A stretch of DNA of 64,000 nt from Erysipelotrichaceae bacterium (GTDB taxonomy: Bacteria > Bacillota_I > Bacilli_A > RFN20 > CAG-826), in assembly GCA_015058945.1 (NCBI GenBank), contig SVBF01000001.1, positions 32,386 to 96,385 on the forward strand, in the 5' to 3' direction. The translations under genes and the position numbers were made by a program. Positions 33,931 through 43,188 of the stretch are shown here, piece by piece; within the stretch, counting starts at the first letter, position 1, and the number at the start of each line of letters is the position of its first letter. The notes under the pieces were generated by a model. The model saw nothing but the letters and a program-made list of their open reading frames with translations. It did no database searches and was not told the DNA's origin.

Positions 33931-35121
33931 ATGAAGAAATTTGGTTTCGTGCGTTTGCGCTCCGCCCTCTCCGCGGGCGATAAGACTTTGAAAGCGGAAG
34001 AGGCCGCGTTTTTGGCTGAAATCGACCCCGAAAAAGACTTTTCCTTCGTCAAGCCGACAAAATCCTTACCCACCGTCTTTTTCGTCCAAACCGGCGGCAG
34101 CGAGATCTATTTCAAGGACTGCTACGAAGATTATCCTGAGCCTTATTGCCTGCTCGTCCAAGGCAAGCGCAATTCCCTCGCGGCGAGTTTAGAAATCAAG
34201 ACCTTCCTCGCGAATAAGGGGAAGCGTTGTTTGCTTATCATGGGTAACCCCAAGGAAATGCATGAGCAGCTCGACCGTTACCACCGTTTCCAAACCATCG
34301 AAACCCATCTCCATTCGATGCGCTTAGGCGTCATCGGAAAGCCCTCGGATTGGCTCATTGGCTCTGGTTTCTCCGCCAGGGAGATCAAGCGCGTCTTCGG
34401 CATCGAGATCGTGCCGATCCCGATGAAGGAATTCCTCGAGCTCGTCGACGAACGCATCATGATCGACACCAAGGCCATGAAGCGGTTCTTAGAGAAAACT
34501 TCCCGTAGGGAAGATCTCCGTAAGAGTCTCTATATCCACGGCGCCTTAACCCGCCTATGCCAGAAATACAAATTATCGGGCTTCACTCTGCGTTGCTTCG
34601 ATTTGCTTAAATCCAAACAAGAGACGTCTTGCCTCGCTTTTGGCATGCTTAACGACGAAGGATACGTCGCGACGTGCGAAGGCGACGTGCCGACGATGCT
34701 CACGATGGTCTTGCTCAAAGAACTCACCGGCAAACCGTCCTTTATGGCGAACCCGAGCGAACTCCACGTCGACGAGGGCGAGGCTATCTACGCCCATTGC
34801 ACCTGCCCCTTCTCCATGCTCCGTTCCTATACCTTGGGGACCCACTTCGAGTCCGGGTTAGGCTTTGGGATCCGCGGCGAATTCCCCAAGGCCAAGATGA
34901 CCATGGCCAAGATGAAGAGTGACCTCACCGCGATGCGGGCCCTTACCTGCCGCGTCATCGAGAATCCGTTACGCGCCGATTTGTGCCGCAGCCAGATCCG
35001 CGTCCGCTTCGACGACGACATCCATGAACTCGTCGAAAAACCCTATGGAAACCACATGGCTTTCGCCGAAGGAGACCACCGCGCGGAGCTATTAAAGCTC
35101 TTCGATTACCTCACCCGATAA
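33931..35121 (+). CDS. L-fucose/L-arabinose isomerase-like protein
   Basis: The 396-residue protein has a C-terminal region resembling the fucose/arabinose isomerase C-terminal domain (IYAHCTCPFSMLRSYTLGTH then FESGLGFGIRGEFP). It also has a Rossmann-like middle (MRLGVIGKPSDWLIGSGFSA). ATG 33931 is chosen because -10 TATTCT lies six bases upstream; an in-frame TTG at 33925 is less likely. True isomerases are longer (about 590 for FucI, about 500 for AraA) and bind Mn through Glu, Asp and His. This shorter relative may act on another substrate or be non-catalytic. No sugar-utilisation genes are adjacent. Confidence 0.65.
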   Translation: MKKFGFVRLRSALSAGDKTLKAEEAAFLAEIDPEKDFSFVKPTKSLPTVFFVQTGGSEIYFKDCYEDYPEPYCLLVQGKRNSLAASLEIKTFLANKGKRCLLIMGNPKEMHEQLDRYHRFQTIETHLHSMRLGVIGKPSDWLIGSGFSAREIKRVFGIEIVPIPMKEFLELVDERIMIDTKAMKRFLEKTSRREDLRKSLYIHGALTRLCQKYKLSGFTLRCFDLLKSKQETSCLAFGMLNDEGYVATCEGDVPTMLTMVLLKELTGKPSFMANPSELHVDEGEAIYAHCTCPFSMLRSYTLGTHFESGLGFGIRGEFPKAKMTMAKMKSDLTAMRALTCRVIENPLRADLCRSQIRVRFDDDIHELVEKPYGNHMAFAEGDHRAELLKLFDYLTR

Positions 35122-35133
35122 ATGCCAATGGGC

Positions 35134-35170
35134 AAAAGGGCGAACCTCTCGAGGCCATCGCCCTTTTCTT
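35134..35170 (+). terminator. Rho-independent terminator
   Basis: AAAAGGGCGA (35134-35143) pairs with TCGCCCTTTT (35158-35167). Confidence 0.85.
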
Positions 35171-35189
35171 ATACGGTGTCTTCATAAAT

Positions 35190-35218
35190 TTGCCCTCGTG
35201 CGCGCATTCGTGTAATAT
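35190..35218 (+). promoter_or_regulatory. Promoter of the asp23-fakA operon
   Basis: TTGCCC (35190-35195), 17-bp spacer, TAATAT (35213-35218). A CTTCCG/CGGAAG hairpin (35229-35247) lies in the short leader just before the start codon. Confidence 0.65.
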
Positions 35219-35260
35219 TGTTTGAACCTTCCGGCTCCTTCGGAAGGGCGTTTCATTATC

Positions 35261-35620
35261 ATGAACATTGATAAAAAGACCCCCTATGGGGGAATCGATA
35301 TATCCATGGAGGCCATCGCCTCCGTCGCCGGTAGCGCCGCCAGCGAATGCTATGGCGTCATCGGCTTAGTCCCTCGCGGTTCGATCGCTGACGCCGCCAG
35401 GGAGGTTTTGCGCCTCGACGAATACGTCAAGGGCATCTACACCCGTAAGGGTAAGAAAGGCTTTGAGGTCGACGTCTATCTCTGCTGCGCCTATGGCGTG
35501 AAACTTTCGGAGATCGTCGCCGAAGTACAGAAGAAGGTCAAATACGAACTCGAGAAGACGTTCGGCGTTTCCTTCGCTTCGGTGAACGTCTTCGTCGTCG
35601 ACATCAAAGAGGCGAACTGA
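35261..35620 (+). CDS. Asp23/Gls24 family protein (YloU-like)
   Basis: The 119-residue protein starts at ATG 35261. The Asp23 fold is clear: YGGIDISMEAIASVAGSAAS, ECYGVIGLVPRG, a central VDVYLCCAYGVKLSEIVAEV strand-helix, and the C-terminal VSFASVNVFVVDIKE. Asp23 proteins are envelope-stress-related and membrane-associated through partners. Its place two bases before the fakA-like gene matches yloU-yloV of Bacillus subtilis. Confidence 0.9.
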   Translation: MNIDKKTPYGGIDISMEAIASVAGSAASECYGVIGLVPRGSIADAAREVLRLDEYVKGIYTRKGKKGFEVDVYLCCAYGVKLSEIVAEVQKKVKYELEKTFGVSFASVNVFVVDIKEAN

Positions 35621-35622
35621 TC

Positions 35623-37356
35623 ATGAGAACCATCGACGCGGCCACGTTGAAGGCGATGTTCCTCTCCGCGGCCAATAACTTATACAACCATTATCCCGAA
35701 ATCGACCAATTGAACGTTTTCCCCGTCCCCGACGGCGATACCGGCATGAACATGAACCTCACCGTCTCTAGCGGCGCGAGGGAAATCGCCAACCGTCCCG
35801 AGGACGACGACATCTTCGCTTTGGCGTCCTCTTTCTCTCGTGGCTTGCTCATGGGCGCCAGGGGCAATTCCGGCGTCATCACCTCGCAGATCTTCCGCGG
35901 CTTCGCGAAGGGTTTGGAGGGGCAGAAATACCTAAACGCCCAGGCCCTTGCCAAGGCGTTTGATTCCGCCAGGGAAGTCGCCTATAAGGCCGTCATGAAG
36001 CCGGTCGAAGGCACCATCCTCACCGTCATCCGCGAATCGAGCGCCTCGTTGCTCGAGTTCGTGAAGAGGGACACCACGATCGAGGAGGCCATGGCTTACC
36101 TCGTCAAGGCCGCCCACATCTCCCTCGACCATACCCCAGATTTGCTCCCCGTCCTCAAAGAGGTCGGCGTCGTCGATAGCGGCGGCGCGGGGCTAGTCAC
36201 CATTCTCGAGGGCATGGAGGCCGTCGTCCGTGACGCCTTCATCGAGCGCAAAGGCGAAGCCACCGCGACCTCGCCAGAGCCCGTCGCCTCTCCCTACGCC
36301 GGCGCGAAGATCGCCGATAGCGAGGAAGGCTTCGGCTATTGCACCCAGTTCATCCTTCGTTTGGGCAACGAGGCGGAGAAGAAGCCCTTCGTCGAAAAGA
36401 ACTTCAAGAAATTCCTCATGGGACACGGCAATTCGGTCGTCATCGTCCAAGACGGCGACATCGTCAAAGTCCACGTCCATACCCTCACCCCGGGCAACAT
36501 GTTGAACTACGCCCAGCAATTCGGCGAATTCGTCACGATCACCATCGAGAACATGACCGAGGAGCACCATAACATCGAGGCGGGCAAAACCGCGACCGAT
36601 TACTCGGTGACGATGGAAGGCAAGAAAGAACGCACCCCGATCATCCCCCACGAGGAGATCCCCGAAGACGCGGAAGTGAGCATCGAGAAGGAATTCGGCC
36701 TCATCGCCGTGAGCAGTGGCGCCGGTTTAGACGAACTTTTCCGCGAACTTGGCGTCGACGTGCTCGTCTCCGGCGGACAGACCATGAACCCCTCCACCGA
36801 GGACTTCGTCAAAGCCATCAAAGCCACGAAGGCGCGCAACGTCTTCCTCCTCCCCAATAACTCCAACATCGTCATGGCGGCCTCCCAGGCCTGCGACGTC
36901 ATGGAAGGCAGCGGCGTCTTCGCCCGCGTCATCCCCTCCAAGACGATTCCACAGGGCATGAGCAGCTGCATGGCGTTCAACCCCGAACTCACCCCGGACG
37001 AGATCTTCCGCGACATGAAGGCCGCGTTAAAGAACGTGAAGTCCGGTTCGGTCACCTATGCGATCAAGGACACCGAGATCGAAGGCGTCCACATCACAAA
37101 GGACTATTACCTCGCGATGAAGGACAAGGCCATCGTCTCCTGCGTCAAGGATAAGTTCGAGGCCCTTAACGACCTCATTGATTCCCTCCTCGGCAAGAAC
37201 TCCTATATGCTCACCGTTTTGGCGGGCGAAGACATCACCGACGAGGACCTCGAGAAGGTCGAGGCCGACCTTAGCGAGAAATACGGCGACGATCTCGAGA
37301 TCGACGTCAAGCGCGGCGATCAGCCCGTCTATTCCTTCCTCATCGGGGTGGAATAA
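35623..37356 (+). CDS. fakA: DAK2-domain fatty acid kinase FakA/YloV
   Basis: The 577-residue protein has the N-terminal kinase domain (DAK2) with PVPDGDTGMNMNLT near residues 36-49 and SRGLLMGARGNSGVITSQIF near 70-89, which bind Mg-ATP. A middle domain and a C-terminal DegV-like portion follow (VSSGAGLDELFRELGVDVLV). FakA phosphorylates fatty acids bound to FakB, feeding phospholipid synthesis. That role would be central in an organism that takes up fatty acids, and the neighbouring fatty-acid synthesis genes expected in this gene order are missing. Full length for the family. Confidence 0.93.
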   Translation: MRTIDAATLKAMFLSAANNLYNHYPEIDQLNVFPVPDGDTGMNMNLTVSSGAREIANRPEDDDIFALASSFSRGLLMGARGNSGVITSQIFRGFAKGLEGQKYLNAQALAKAFDSAREVAYKAVMKPVEGTILTVIRESSASLLEFVKRDTTIEEAMAYLVKAAHISLDHTPDLLPVLKEVGVVDSGGAGLVTILEGMEAVVRDAFIERKGEATATSPEPVASPYAGAKIADSEEGFGYCTQFILRLGNEAEKKPFVEKNFKKFLMGHGNSVVIVQDGDIVKVHVHTLTPGNMLNYAQQFGEFVTITIENMTEEHHNIEAGKTATDYSVTMEGKKERTPIIPHEEIPEDAEVSIEKEFGLIAVSSGAGLDELFRELGVDVLVSGGQTMNPSTEDFVKAIKATKARNVFLLPNNSNIVMAASQACDVMEGSGVFARVIPSKTIPQGMSSCMAFNPELTPDEIFRDMKAALKNVKSGSVTYAIKDTEIEGVHITKDYYLAMKDKAIVSCVKDKFEALNDLIDSLLGKNSYMLTVLAGEDITDEDLEKVEADLSEKYGDDLEIDVKRGDQPVYSFLIGVE

Positions 37357-37372
37357 GGAAAACCGATTCAAG

Positions 37373-37396
37373 AGGACCGCTTCGGCGGTCCTTTTT
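37373..37396 (+). terminator. Rho-independent terminator after fakA
   Basis: AGGACCGC-TTCG-GCGGTCCT stem followed by TTTTT. Confidence 0.92.
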
Positions 37397-37428
37397 GTCA
37401 CCGTGATTGTAGTATCATTAACGTCGCG

Positions 37429-37899
37429 ATGGAAAAGACGAACGTGATGCGCCTGCTCGACGTTGCGGGCATAGCCTATAAATCCCATGAATATGACCCG
37501 GAGACGGTCGATGGCTTAAGCGTGGCCAAGGCGTTAGGGGAAGACCCCGAATGTGTCTTTAAGACCTTGGTGTGCGAAGATCCGAAGCACGAGCATTTTG
37601 TCTTCTGCATTCCCGTCACGGCGGAGCTAGACCTAAAGAAGGCCGCGAAGGCGGTGGGGGCGAAATCCATCGACCTCATTCCCCAAAAGACGTTGCTGCC
37701 TTTGACGGGTTACGTCCATGGGGGCTGCTCCCCGATCGGGTTAAAGAAGCCTTTTCCCGTCCATATCGATGAGACGGCGCAGCTATTCGATACGATTTTC
37801 GTCTCCGGTGGGAGAAGGGGACATCAAGTGGAACTATCACCCTTTGATTTGGCTGACTATGTCAAAGCGACGTTCGTCGATTTGACCAAACAGTCTTAA
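37429..37899 (+). CDS. ybaK: Cys-tRNA(Pro)/Cys-tRNA(Cys) deacylase
   Basis: The 156-residue protein is of the YbaK/EbsC family: KTNVMRLLDVAGIAYKSHEY, FKTLVCEDPKHEHFVFCIPV (with the conserved Lys) and GYVHGGCSPIGLKKPFPVHI. It hydrolyses Cys mischarged on tRNA-Pro. No Shine-Dalgarno is visible; TATCAT lies 10 bases before ATG 37429. Its 3' end overlaps the convergent ATPase gene by four bases. Confidence 0.92.
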   Translation: MEKTNVMRLLDVAGIAYKSHEYDPETVDGLSVAKALGEDPECVFKTLVCEDPKHEHFVFCIPVTAELDLKKAAKAVGAKSIDLIPQKTLLPLTGYVHGGCSPIGLKKPFPVHIDETAQLFDTIFVSGGRRGHQVELSPFDLADYVKATFVDLTKQS

Positions 37900-38948
37900 T
37901 AATCGAAACGCGTATCCAAGAAGTGACGGAAGCGCGGTAAGGCAAAGGCGAGTTTGCCTCGGGATGGGCAAACGAGGACTCCTTTTTTGATGAGTCGATC
38001 ACGGTATTTGGAAAAGCTTTCCTTCTTCATCTTGGCGTTTTCCATGATGGTTTTCACCGTGACGGCGGATTCGTCGGGCAGGGCGTAAAGGATGGCCCGT
38101 TCCACCGGAGTGAGGCTAGGCCATATTTTGCGATAGACGAACTCTTCGAGATATTGGTCCAGTTTCGCGAGGATCGTCCTTTCGCTTTCGTTATTCTTTT
38201 TGCCCTCGAAGAGAAGGTATCCGAGCAATTGGAAAGCGAAGGCATAGCCTTTGGTCATCCGCGCATAACGGAACGCCTCCGCTTGCGACAAACCCATCGT
38301 TTCCTGATAGGAGGCGGCTATGGAGTTGATGTTCAATGAGGAGATATAGATGCGAGGGGCGCGGATGAGGAAGGTCATGTTTTGTTCGTTCTCGAGCCCG
38401 GAGATGTTTTCATATAGGCTTGTCATAACCAAGAACAGCGGATAGTCGTGGCGGATGAGAATCTGGAACGATAAGGCAAAGCGCTTCATGTACTCGTTAT
38501 TGCTCGCCTCATCGATCAAGACGAGCACCTTTTTTCCTTGACGGTTGATTTCGCTGAGCATCCGGTCGAGAAGATCGTCGATGTTTAAGATGGGATTCTT
38601 CCCGGCGATGGAGAAAGTGAGGCCATGGAAGGAAAAGGAAAAATTCTTTTCCAAGAAGAGGTGTTTGATTTTGCAGAGGCTGTATAGTTTCGCGGCGAGA
38701 GCTTCCCTCATGTCGTCTTCCGGATTCAGTTCGACGACGATCCAGGAATCATCTTCCCCGAATCTCTTCGCGACGGAGGTGAGCAAAACGGTTTTGCCCG
38801 CGCCGCGAACGCCGGTGATGACGAAACAATGCGACAAAGAAGTGGGGGCCGCGATCCGTTCATAGATAGATTGGGTTTCGTCTAGACGCGGCAAGTATTG
38901 GGTCGGCGTGCTGCCAAAGGACAAGGTGAATGGATTGACGTTGCTCAT
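37896..38948 (-). CDS. AAA-type ATPase with C-terminal winged helix, unknown role
   Basis: The 350-residue protein has Walker A GVRGAGKT (residues 46-53), Walker B VLVLIDEAS (141-149), and a sensor-like region (YPLFLVMTSLYENISGLE). It ends in a winged-helix domain (LTPVERAILYALPDESAVTV, KESFSKYRDRLIKKGVLVCP). The layout resembles archaeal-type/Orc1-like ATPases that are common as single genes in gut bacteria. ATG 38948 is preferred over 38954 because AAGGAG sits seven bases upstream of the former. It is the only minus-strand gene between fakA and recG. Its promoter and ribosome binding site are built from seven phased repeats. Confidence 0.85.
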   Translation of the reverse strand: MSNVNPFTLSFGSTPTQYLPRLDETQSIYERIAAPTSLSHCFVITGVRGAGKTVLLTSVAKRFGEDDSWIVVELNPEDDMREALAAKLYSLCKIKHLFLEKNFSFSFHGLTFSIAGKNPILNIDDLLDRMLSEINRQGKKVLVLIDEASNNEYMKRFALSFQILIRHDYPLFLVMTSLYENISGLENEQNMTFLIRAPRIYISSLNINSIAASYQETMGLSQAEAFRYARMTKGYAFAFQLLGYLLFEGKKNNESERTILAKLDQYLEEFVYRKIWPSLTPVERAILYALPDESAVTVKTIMENAKMKKESFSKYRDRLIKKGVLVCPSRGKLAFALPRFRHFLDTRFDY

Positions 38949-38949
38949 T

Positions 38950-39034
38950 TTCATACTCCTTCATACTTCAATTATATTTTCATACTCCTTCATACTTTTC
39001 AATCTCTTTCATACTCTTTCATACTTTTTCATAC
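38950..39034. repeat. Seven phased TTCATAC repeats over promoter and RBS
   Basis: TTCATAC (GTATGAA on the gene strand) starts at 38950, 38960, 38979, 38989, 39008, 39018 and 39028. Spacings are 10, 19, 10, 19, 10, 10. All copies lie near one helix face, with a 29-bp higher period. The gene-strand TATAAT (38976-38971) lies between copies, and the Shine-Dalgarno AAGGAG lies inside the first pair. This is probably a cooperative autoregulatory site for the ATPase's winged helix. Confidence 0.8.
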
Positions 39035-39068
39035 TTTCGCCTTTTACCTATGAAATAGAAGGATGTTT

Positions 39069-39074
39069 TATAAT
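39069..39074 (+). promoter_or_regulatory. -10 box of recG
   Basis: TATAAT, nine bases before ATG 39084. No Shine-Dalgarno for that ATG. Confidence 0.5.
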
Positions 39075-39083
39075 GTTGCGACG

Positions 39084-41063
39084 ATGGTTATCGGCGCATC
39101 CAAAAAAGAACAGGAAATGCTCGTGAAGATGGGTTTGGTCAACGCCCAGGCTCTTTTGGAGCACCTGCCCCGCCGATACGAGGATTATTCGCTGACGACG
39201 AAAGAGGCGACCTATGCGATCAAAGACAAGCAGAAGGCGGTCTTTTACGGCAAGCTCTCCACTCCGGTGAAACAATATCGTTTCGCTTCGGCAAATAAAT
39301 CCACTTTCTATTTCCGGTCCAGCCATGGTGTGGATATCTTCGTCGTTGCCTGGAACCGCCCTTTCTTGTCCAAGGTCATGTTGATGGACGAGCCCTATAC
39401 CATCCAAACCAGTTATGACGAGAAGAACCATTGCTTCAACCTGATGAGTTTTAAAAAGGGTGAGGTGAACACCAAGTTGATTCCCGTCTATTCCTTGCCC
39501 AACGATTTCCCAGAACATCGCTTCGTCCGCCTGGTGGACATCGCCTTAGATGAAGAGATTCCGGATATCCTTCCATTGCCGTTAAGAGAGAAATACCGCC
39601 TCCCCACCCGTAAAGAGGCGTTCCGCCTTTGCCATCATCCGCGCGACGCGGAGGATTTACGGCAGGGCTACCGTTATTTCAAATACGAAGAGGCGTTGCT
39701 TTTTAGCCTACGGAACCAACTGATCAAAACCGAGAACAAAGCCATCGTCAAATCCTCGCCAGCGAAAGTGAACCGCGAGGCTTTGGACAAGTTCCTCGGC
39801 ACCTTGGCCTATTCTCTTACCGATGACCAAAACAAAGCGGTGGGGGAATGCCTCGCCGACATGGATTCGCCTAGTGTCATGAACCGCCTTCTCCAAGGTG
39901 ACGTCGGCACGGGCAAGACCTTGGTGGCGGCGACGCTTATGTACGCGAATTTCACCCGTTACAAGCAAAGCGCCTTGATGGCCCCGACGGAGGCTTTGGC
40001 GCGGCAACACGCGAATACGTTACGCAAACTATATCGCGGCAAACTCAACGTCATTTTATTGCTTGGATCCACGCCCGTTTCCGAAAGGAAGACGCTTTTG
40101 CGGAGTATTCAGGAGGGCGCGGCGGACGTCATCGTCGGCACGCACGCATTGTTTTCCAAGGATGTCCATTACGCCTCCCTAGGCCTTGTCATCATCGATG
40201 AGCAGCATAAGTTTGGCGTCAACCAACGCGTCGCGCTTCTAGGCAAAGGAGATGAGGCGGATTTGTTGCTCATGTCCGCGACCCCGATCCCAAGAACATT
40301 GGCCTTAACTTTATACGGAGACATGGACGTCTCCACATTGGAGGTCTTCCCCTCCGCGAAACGCGAAGTGAAGACCATCCTCGTCTCGCCCAAAGATCCG
40401 CGGATCAAGCGCTCCATCACGGGTGCGTTAGGCAGCGATTCCCAAATCTATGTCGTCGCCCCGCAGATCGAAGAAAGCGACCGTCCCGGCTTCCTCTCCG
40501 CGAAGAAGCTCTATGAGGGTTATGCGAAGGTCTATCCGGAGGAATCGGTCTTGCTCCATGGCAAGATGAAGGCCGAGGAGAAAGAGGATGCCTTAAGCCT
40601 CTTCGTCTCGGGACAAAAGAAGATCTTGGTCGCCACTTCGCTGATCGAAGTCGGCATCGACGTGCCTAAGGCGCGTCTACTCATCGTCTATGAGGCGACC
40701 CATTTCTCCCTTTCCTCGCTCCATCAGCTCCGCGGGCGTATCGGCAGGGATGGTCGTCCAGGCTTATGCATCTTAATCGACGGTGGCGATGACGAAGAGG
40801 GTACGGAAAAACTAAAGGTGCTCGTGAATACGGACGATGGCTTTGAGATTTCCAAAGCCGATTTGAGCATGCGTGGTTTCGGTGAGCTTAGCGGAACCAA
40901 GCAAAGCGGCTTGTTCGATCTGCGCTATGCTTCCGTCGTCGACGATTACAAGATGTTCCTCGTCGCGAACGAGGACGCGAAGGCCATCATTTCTAACCCT
41001 CGCGCATCAGGGCACGGCTATCTCATCGCACTTGCGAAGACCAAAGTCGTCACCAGAGGATAA
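39084..41063 (+). CDS. recG: ATP-dependent DNA helicase RecG
   Basis: The 659-residue helicase remodels stalled forks and branched DNA. The N-terminal wedge region has LVNAQALLEHLPRRYEDYSL. Helicase motifs are LLQGDVGTGKTLVAA (Walker A near residue 275), VIIDEQHKFGVNQR (RecG-type DEQH box near 372), LLMSATPIPRTLALTLYGDM, LVATSLIEVGIDVPKA and QLRGRIGRDGRPG. ATG 39084 fits the promoter position and family N-terminus; ATG 39063 in the same frame overlaps the -10. rnc follows about 96 bp later, without the fatty-acid genes found there in Bacillus. Confidence 0.96.
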   Translation: MVIGASKKEQEMLVKMGLVNAQALLEHLPRRYEDYSLTTKEATYAIKDKQKAVFYGKLSTPVKQYRFASANKSTFYFRSSHGVDIFVVAWNRPFLSKVMLMDEPYTIQTSYDEKNHCFNLMSFKKGEVNTKLIPVYSLPNDFPEHRFVRLVDIALDEEIPDILPLPLREKYRLPTRKEAFRLCHHPRDAEDLRQGYRYFKYEEALLFSLRNQLIKTENKAIVKSSPAKVNREALDKFLGTLAYSLTDDQNKAVGECLADMDSPSVMNRLLQGDVGTGKTLVAATLMYANFTRYKQSALMAPTEALARQHANTLRKLYRGKLNVILLLGSTPVSERKTLLRSIQEGAADVIVGTHALFSKDVHYASLGLVIIDEQHKFGVNQRVALLGKGDEADLLLMSATPIPRTLALTLYGDMDVSTLEVFPSAKREVKTILVSPKDPRIKRSITGALGSDSQIYVVAPQIEESDRPGFLSAKKLYEGYAKVYPEESVLLHGKMKAEEKEDALSLFVSGQKKILVATSLIEVGIDVPKARLLIVYEATHFSLSSLHQLRGRIGRDGRPGLCILIDGGDDEEGTEKLKVLVNTDDGFEISKADLSMRGFGELSGTKQSGLFDLRYASVVDDYKMFLVANEDAKAIISNPRASGHGYLIALAKTKVVTRG

Positions 41064-41124
41064 GACGAAGAATCGGATTTTCTCCCATCCTTTCCGTTAA
41101 GCCTGTTTTTCTGCCTCGCCCTTA

Positions 41125-41153
41125 TTTATATAAGGGGCTTTCACTGGTAGAAT
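41125..41153 (+). promoter_or_regulatory. Leaderless-type promoter of rnc
   Basis: TTTATA (41125-41130), 17-bp spacer, TAGAAT (41148-41153), then six bases to ATG 41160. No Shine-Dalgarno. Confidence 0.55.
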
Positions 41154-41159
41154 AACGCC

Positions 41160-41849
41160 ATGGCCAGCGAATTCATCCGTCTTTACCGCCAGTTCAATAT
41201 CCTCCCCAAAAACGAGGAGCTTTATTCTTTGGCTTTCACCCATTCTTCCTATAACGGCATGGCGGGAACCCGTCATCAGGACTATGAACGACTCGAATTC
41301 CTCGGCGACTCCGTCATCGGCATGGTCGTCTCGGAACTTTGCTACATCTACCATCCCGACATGGAGCAGGGCAAGCTCTCCGTCTTGAAGAGCCAGTTCA
41401 TCCGCACCGCCGCGGAAGCGGAGTATTGCCGGAAGCTTGGGTTAAACGAATATATTCGCGTCGGGGCGAGCTTCGCCAAGGACGCGAGCCAGAACCTTTC
41501 GTTGCTTGAGGATGTCTTTGAGGCCTTCGTCGGGGCCGTCTACTTAGATCAAGGGCTCGATACCTGCTATCGCATCGTCCGCGCCATCTTCGAGGAAGAC
41601 GTCAAAAACGCGAAGGTCGACATGGCCATCAACCCGAAGTCCTATTTGCAGGAATGCATGCAGGCCGACAAAAAGGAATCGGTCACCTATAAGATCCTCG
41701 AGGAACGCGGCAGCAGCCAAGACAAGCTTTTCGTCGCCGCGGTCTATTTCGAAGGCAGAGAGATCGGCAGAGGACAAGGCAAGAGCAAAAAGGCGGCGGA
41801 GACCGAGGCCGCGAGCGACGCCTTGGCCAAGATGTCGTTACCGGAGTAA
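41160..41849 (+). CDS. rnc: Ribonuclease III
   Basis: The 229-residue enzyme cuts double-stranded RNA, including the rRNA precursor. The RNase III signature YERLEFLGDSVIGMVVSELC is near residues 42-61, and the second acidic site EDVFEAFVGAVYLDQG near 117-132. The C-terminal double-stranded RNA-binding domain runs from NPKSYLQECMQ to GKSKKAAETEAASDAL. It is followed six bases later by ftsY, as in Bacillus but without smc between. Confidence 0.97.
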   Translation: MASEFIRLYRQFNILPKNEELYSLAFTHSSYNGMAGTRHQDYERLEFLGDSVIGMVVSELCYIYHPDMEQGKLSVLKSQFIRTAAEAEYCRKLGLNEYIRVGASFAKDASQNLSLLEDVFEAFVGAVYLDQGLDTCYRIVRAIFEEDVKNAKVDMAINPKSYLQECMQADKKESVTYKILEERGSSQDKLFVAAVYFEGREIGRGQGKSKKAAETEAASDALAKMSLPE

Positions 41850-41855
41850 AAAACC

Positions 41856-42851
41856 ATGGGCTTATTCTCGTTTTTGAAAAACAAGTTCTCCAAGAAAGAG
41901 GAGAAATCCACCGAAAGCGCGAAGACTTACGAAAAGGGACTAGAGAAGTCGCGTAAGGCCTTCGCCTCCAAGCTCGAGGCCTTATCGAAGCGTTATGCCT
42001 CGGTGAACGAGGAATATTTTGAGGAACTCGAGCAGATCCTCATCGAATCCGACGTCGGCGTCGAACTTTCCCTTCGCCTCATCGAGAACCTCCTCGATCA
42101 GGCTAAGGAAGAAAAGATCACCGAGCCCAAGGCCATCAACGAGGCCCTCGTGGACGCGATGTTCGTCGATTACGCGACCAAGGGCGAATCCATCCAAAAC
42201 GAAATCTCCTTCGTCGAAGACGGGCCGACCGTCTTGCTCGTCTGCGGCGTCAACGGGGTCGGCAAGACCACCTCGATCGCCAAGCTCGCCTACCGTTATC
42301 AAAAGCAGGGCAAGAAAGTCGCCCTCGCCGCGGGGGATACGTTCCGCGCGGGTGCGGTGGAACAGCTTTCCGTCTGGGCCAAGCGCCTTGGCGTCGACAT
42401 CGTGACCGGCAAGGAAAACGCCGATCCGGCCTCGGTCGCCTATGACGGGGCGAAGTTCGCGAAGGAACACGGCATCGACCTTCTTATCGTCGATACCGCG
42501 GGCCGTCTGCAGACCAAGAACAACCTGATGCAGGAACTCGGCAAGATGACCAGGGTCCTCTCCAAAGAGATTCCCGGCGCCCCGCATGAGACTTTCCTCA
42601 TCATCGACGCGACCACCGGCCAAAACGGCGTCTTGCAGGCCAAGGCCTTCAAGGAGGTCGCCCCCCTTACGGGCATCGTCATCACCAAGATGGACGGTAC
42701 CTCCAAAGGCGGCATCATCTTAAGTATCCGCGACGAACTCGGCGTCCCCGTCCGCTTCATCGGTTTGGGCGAAAAGATGGAAGACTTACGCGAGTTCGAC
42801 CTCGACCAATACCTATATGGGCTCTTGCTCGGGGAGAGTGAGGATGCGTGA
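41856..42851 (+). CDS. ftsY: Signal recognition particle receptor FtsY
   Basis: The 331-residue GTPase docks the ribosome-SRP complex at the membrane. A short charged N-terminal domain ([20 protein letters not shown]) is followed by the NG domain: [16 protein letters not shown] near residue 130, [42 protein letters not shown] and [13 protein letters not shown]. Its last eight bases overlap ylxM. It works with Ffh, encoded two genes on. Confidence 0.97.
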   Translation: MGLFSFLKNKFSKKEEKSTESAKTYEKGLEKSRKAFASKLEALSKRYASVNEEYFEELEQILIESDVGVELSLRLIENLLDQAKEEKITEPKAINEALVDAMFVDYATKGESIQNEISFVEDGPTVLLVCGVNGVGKTTSIAKLAYRYQKQGKKVALAAGDTFRAGAVEQLSVWAKRLGVDIVTGKENADPASVAYDGAKFAKEHGIDLLIVDTAGRLQTKNNLMQELGKMTRVLSKEIPGAPHETFLIIDATTGQNGVLQAKAFKEVAPLTGIVITKMDGTSKGGIILSIRDELGVPVRFIGLGEKMEDLREFDLDQYLYGLLLGESEDA

Positions 42852-43188
42852 GGAAGACGTCCTCGCGGAGTGGGACGGCATCGTCTTGCTCCTCGACGCT
42901 TACGAAGCGTTATTAAGCGCCTCGCAGAAAGAGACCTTGAACCTCTATTTCCGGTTCAACCTCTCCCTAAGCGAAATCGCGGAGGAAAAAGGCATCTCAC
43001 GCGCGGCCATATTCGACGCCCTCAAAAAAGGCGTGGCCAAATTACGGCATTACGAAGCCTTGCTCGGCCTAAGCAAGAAAGAGGCGGCCGCAAACGAAGC
43101 GATGGAAAAACTAAATCATGCGACGACCTTAGCGGAAGCTAAGGCGGCGTTACCCGTACTAAAGGAGGCATTCGACGATGGCATTTGA
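42844..43188 (+). CDS. ylxM: YlxM/p13-like HTH protein
   Basis: The 114-residue protein starts at ATG 42844 behind GGGGAGAGTGAGG inside the ftsY end. It has a sigma-70-region-4-like helix-turn-helix ([40 protein letters not shown]). YlxM always accompanies ffh in Firmicutes and binds or stimulates the signal recognition particle. It overlaps ftsY by eight and ffh by eleven bases. Confidence 0.93.
   Translation: MREEDVLAEWDGIVLLLDAYEALLSASQKETLNLYFRFNLSLSEIAEEKGISRAAIFDALKKGVAKLRHYEALLGLSKKEAAANEAMEKLNHATTLAEAKAALPVLKEAFDDGI

Noticed and set aside
38950..39034. Plasmid or replication-origin iterons, or a CRISPR array
   Set aside because: The repeats are only 7 bp with 3-12 bp gaps, too short for CRISPR. 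No DnaA boxes or replication initiator of plasmid type is nearby, and they sit on a gene's promoter.
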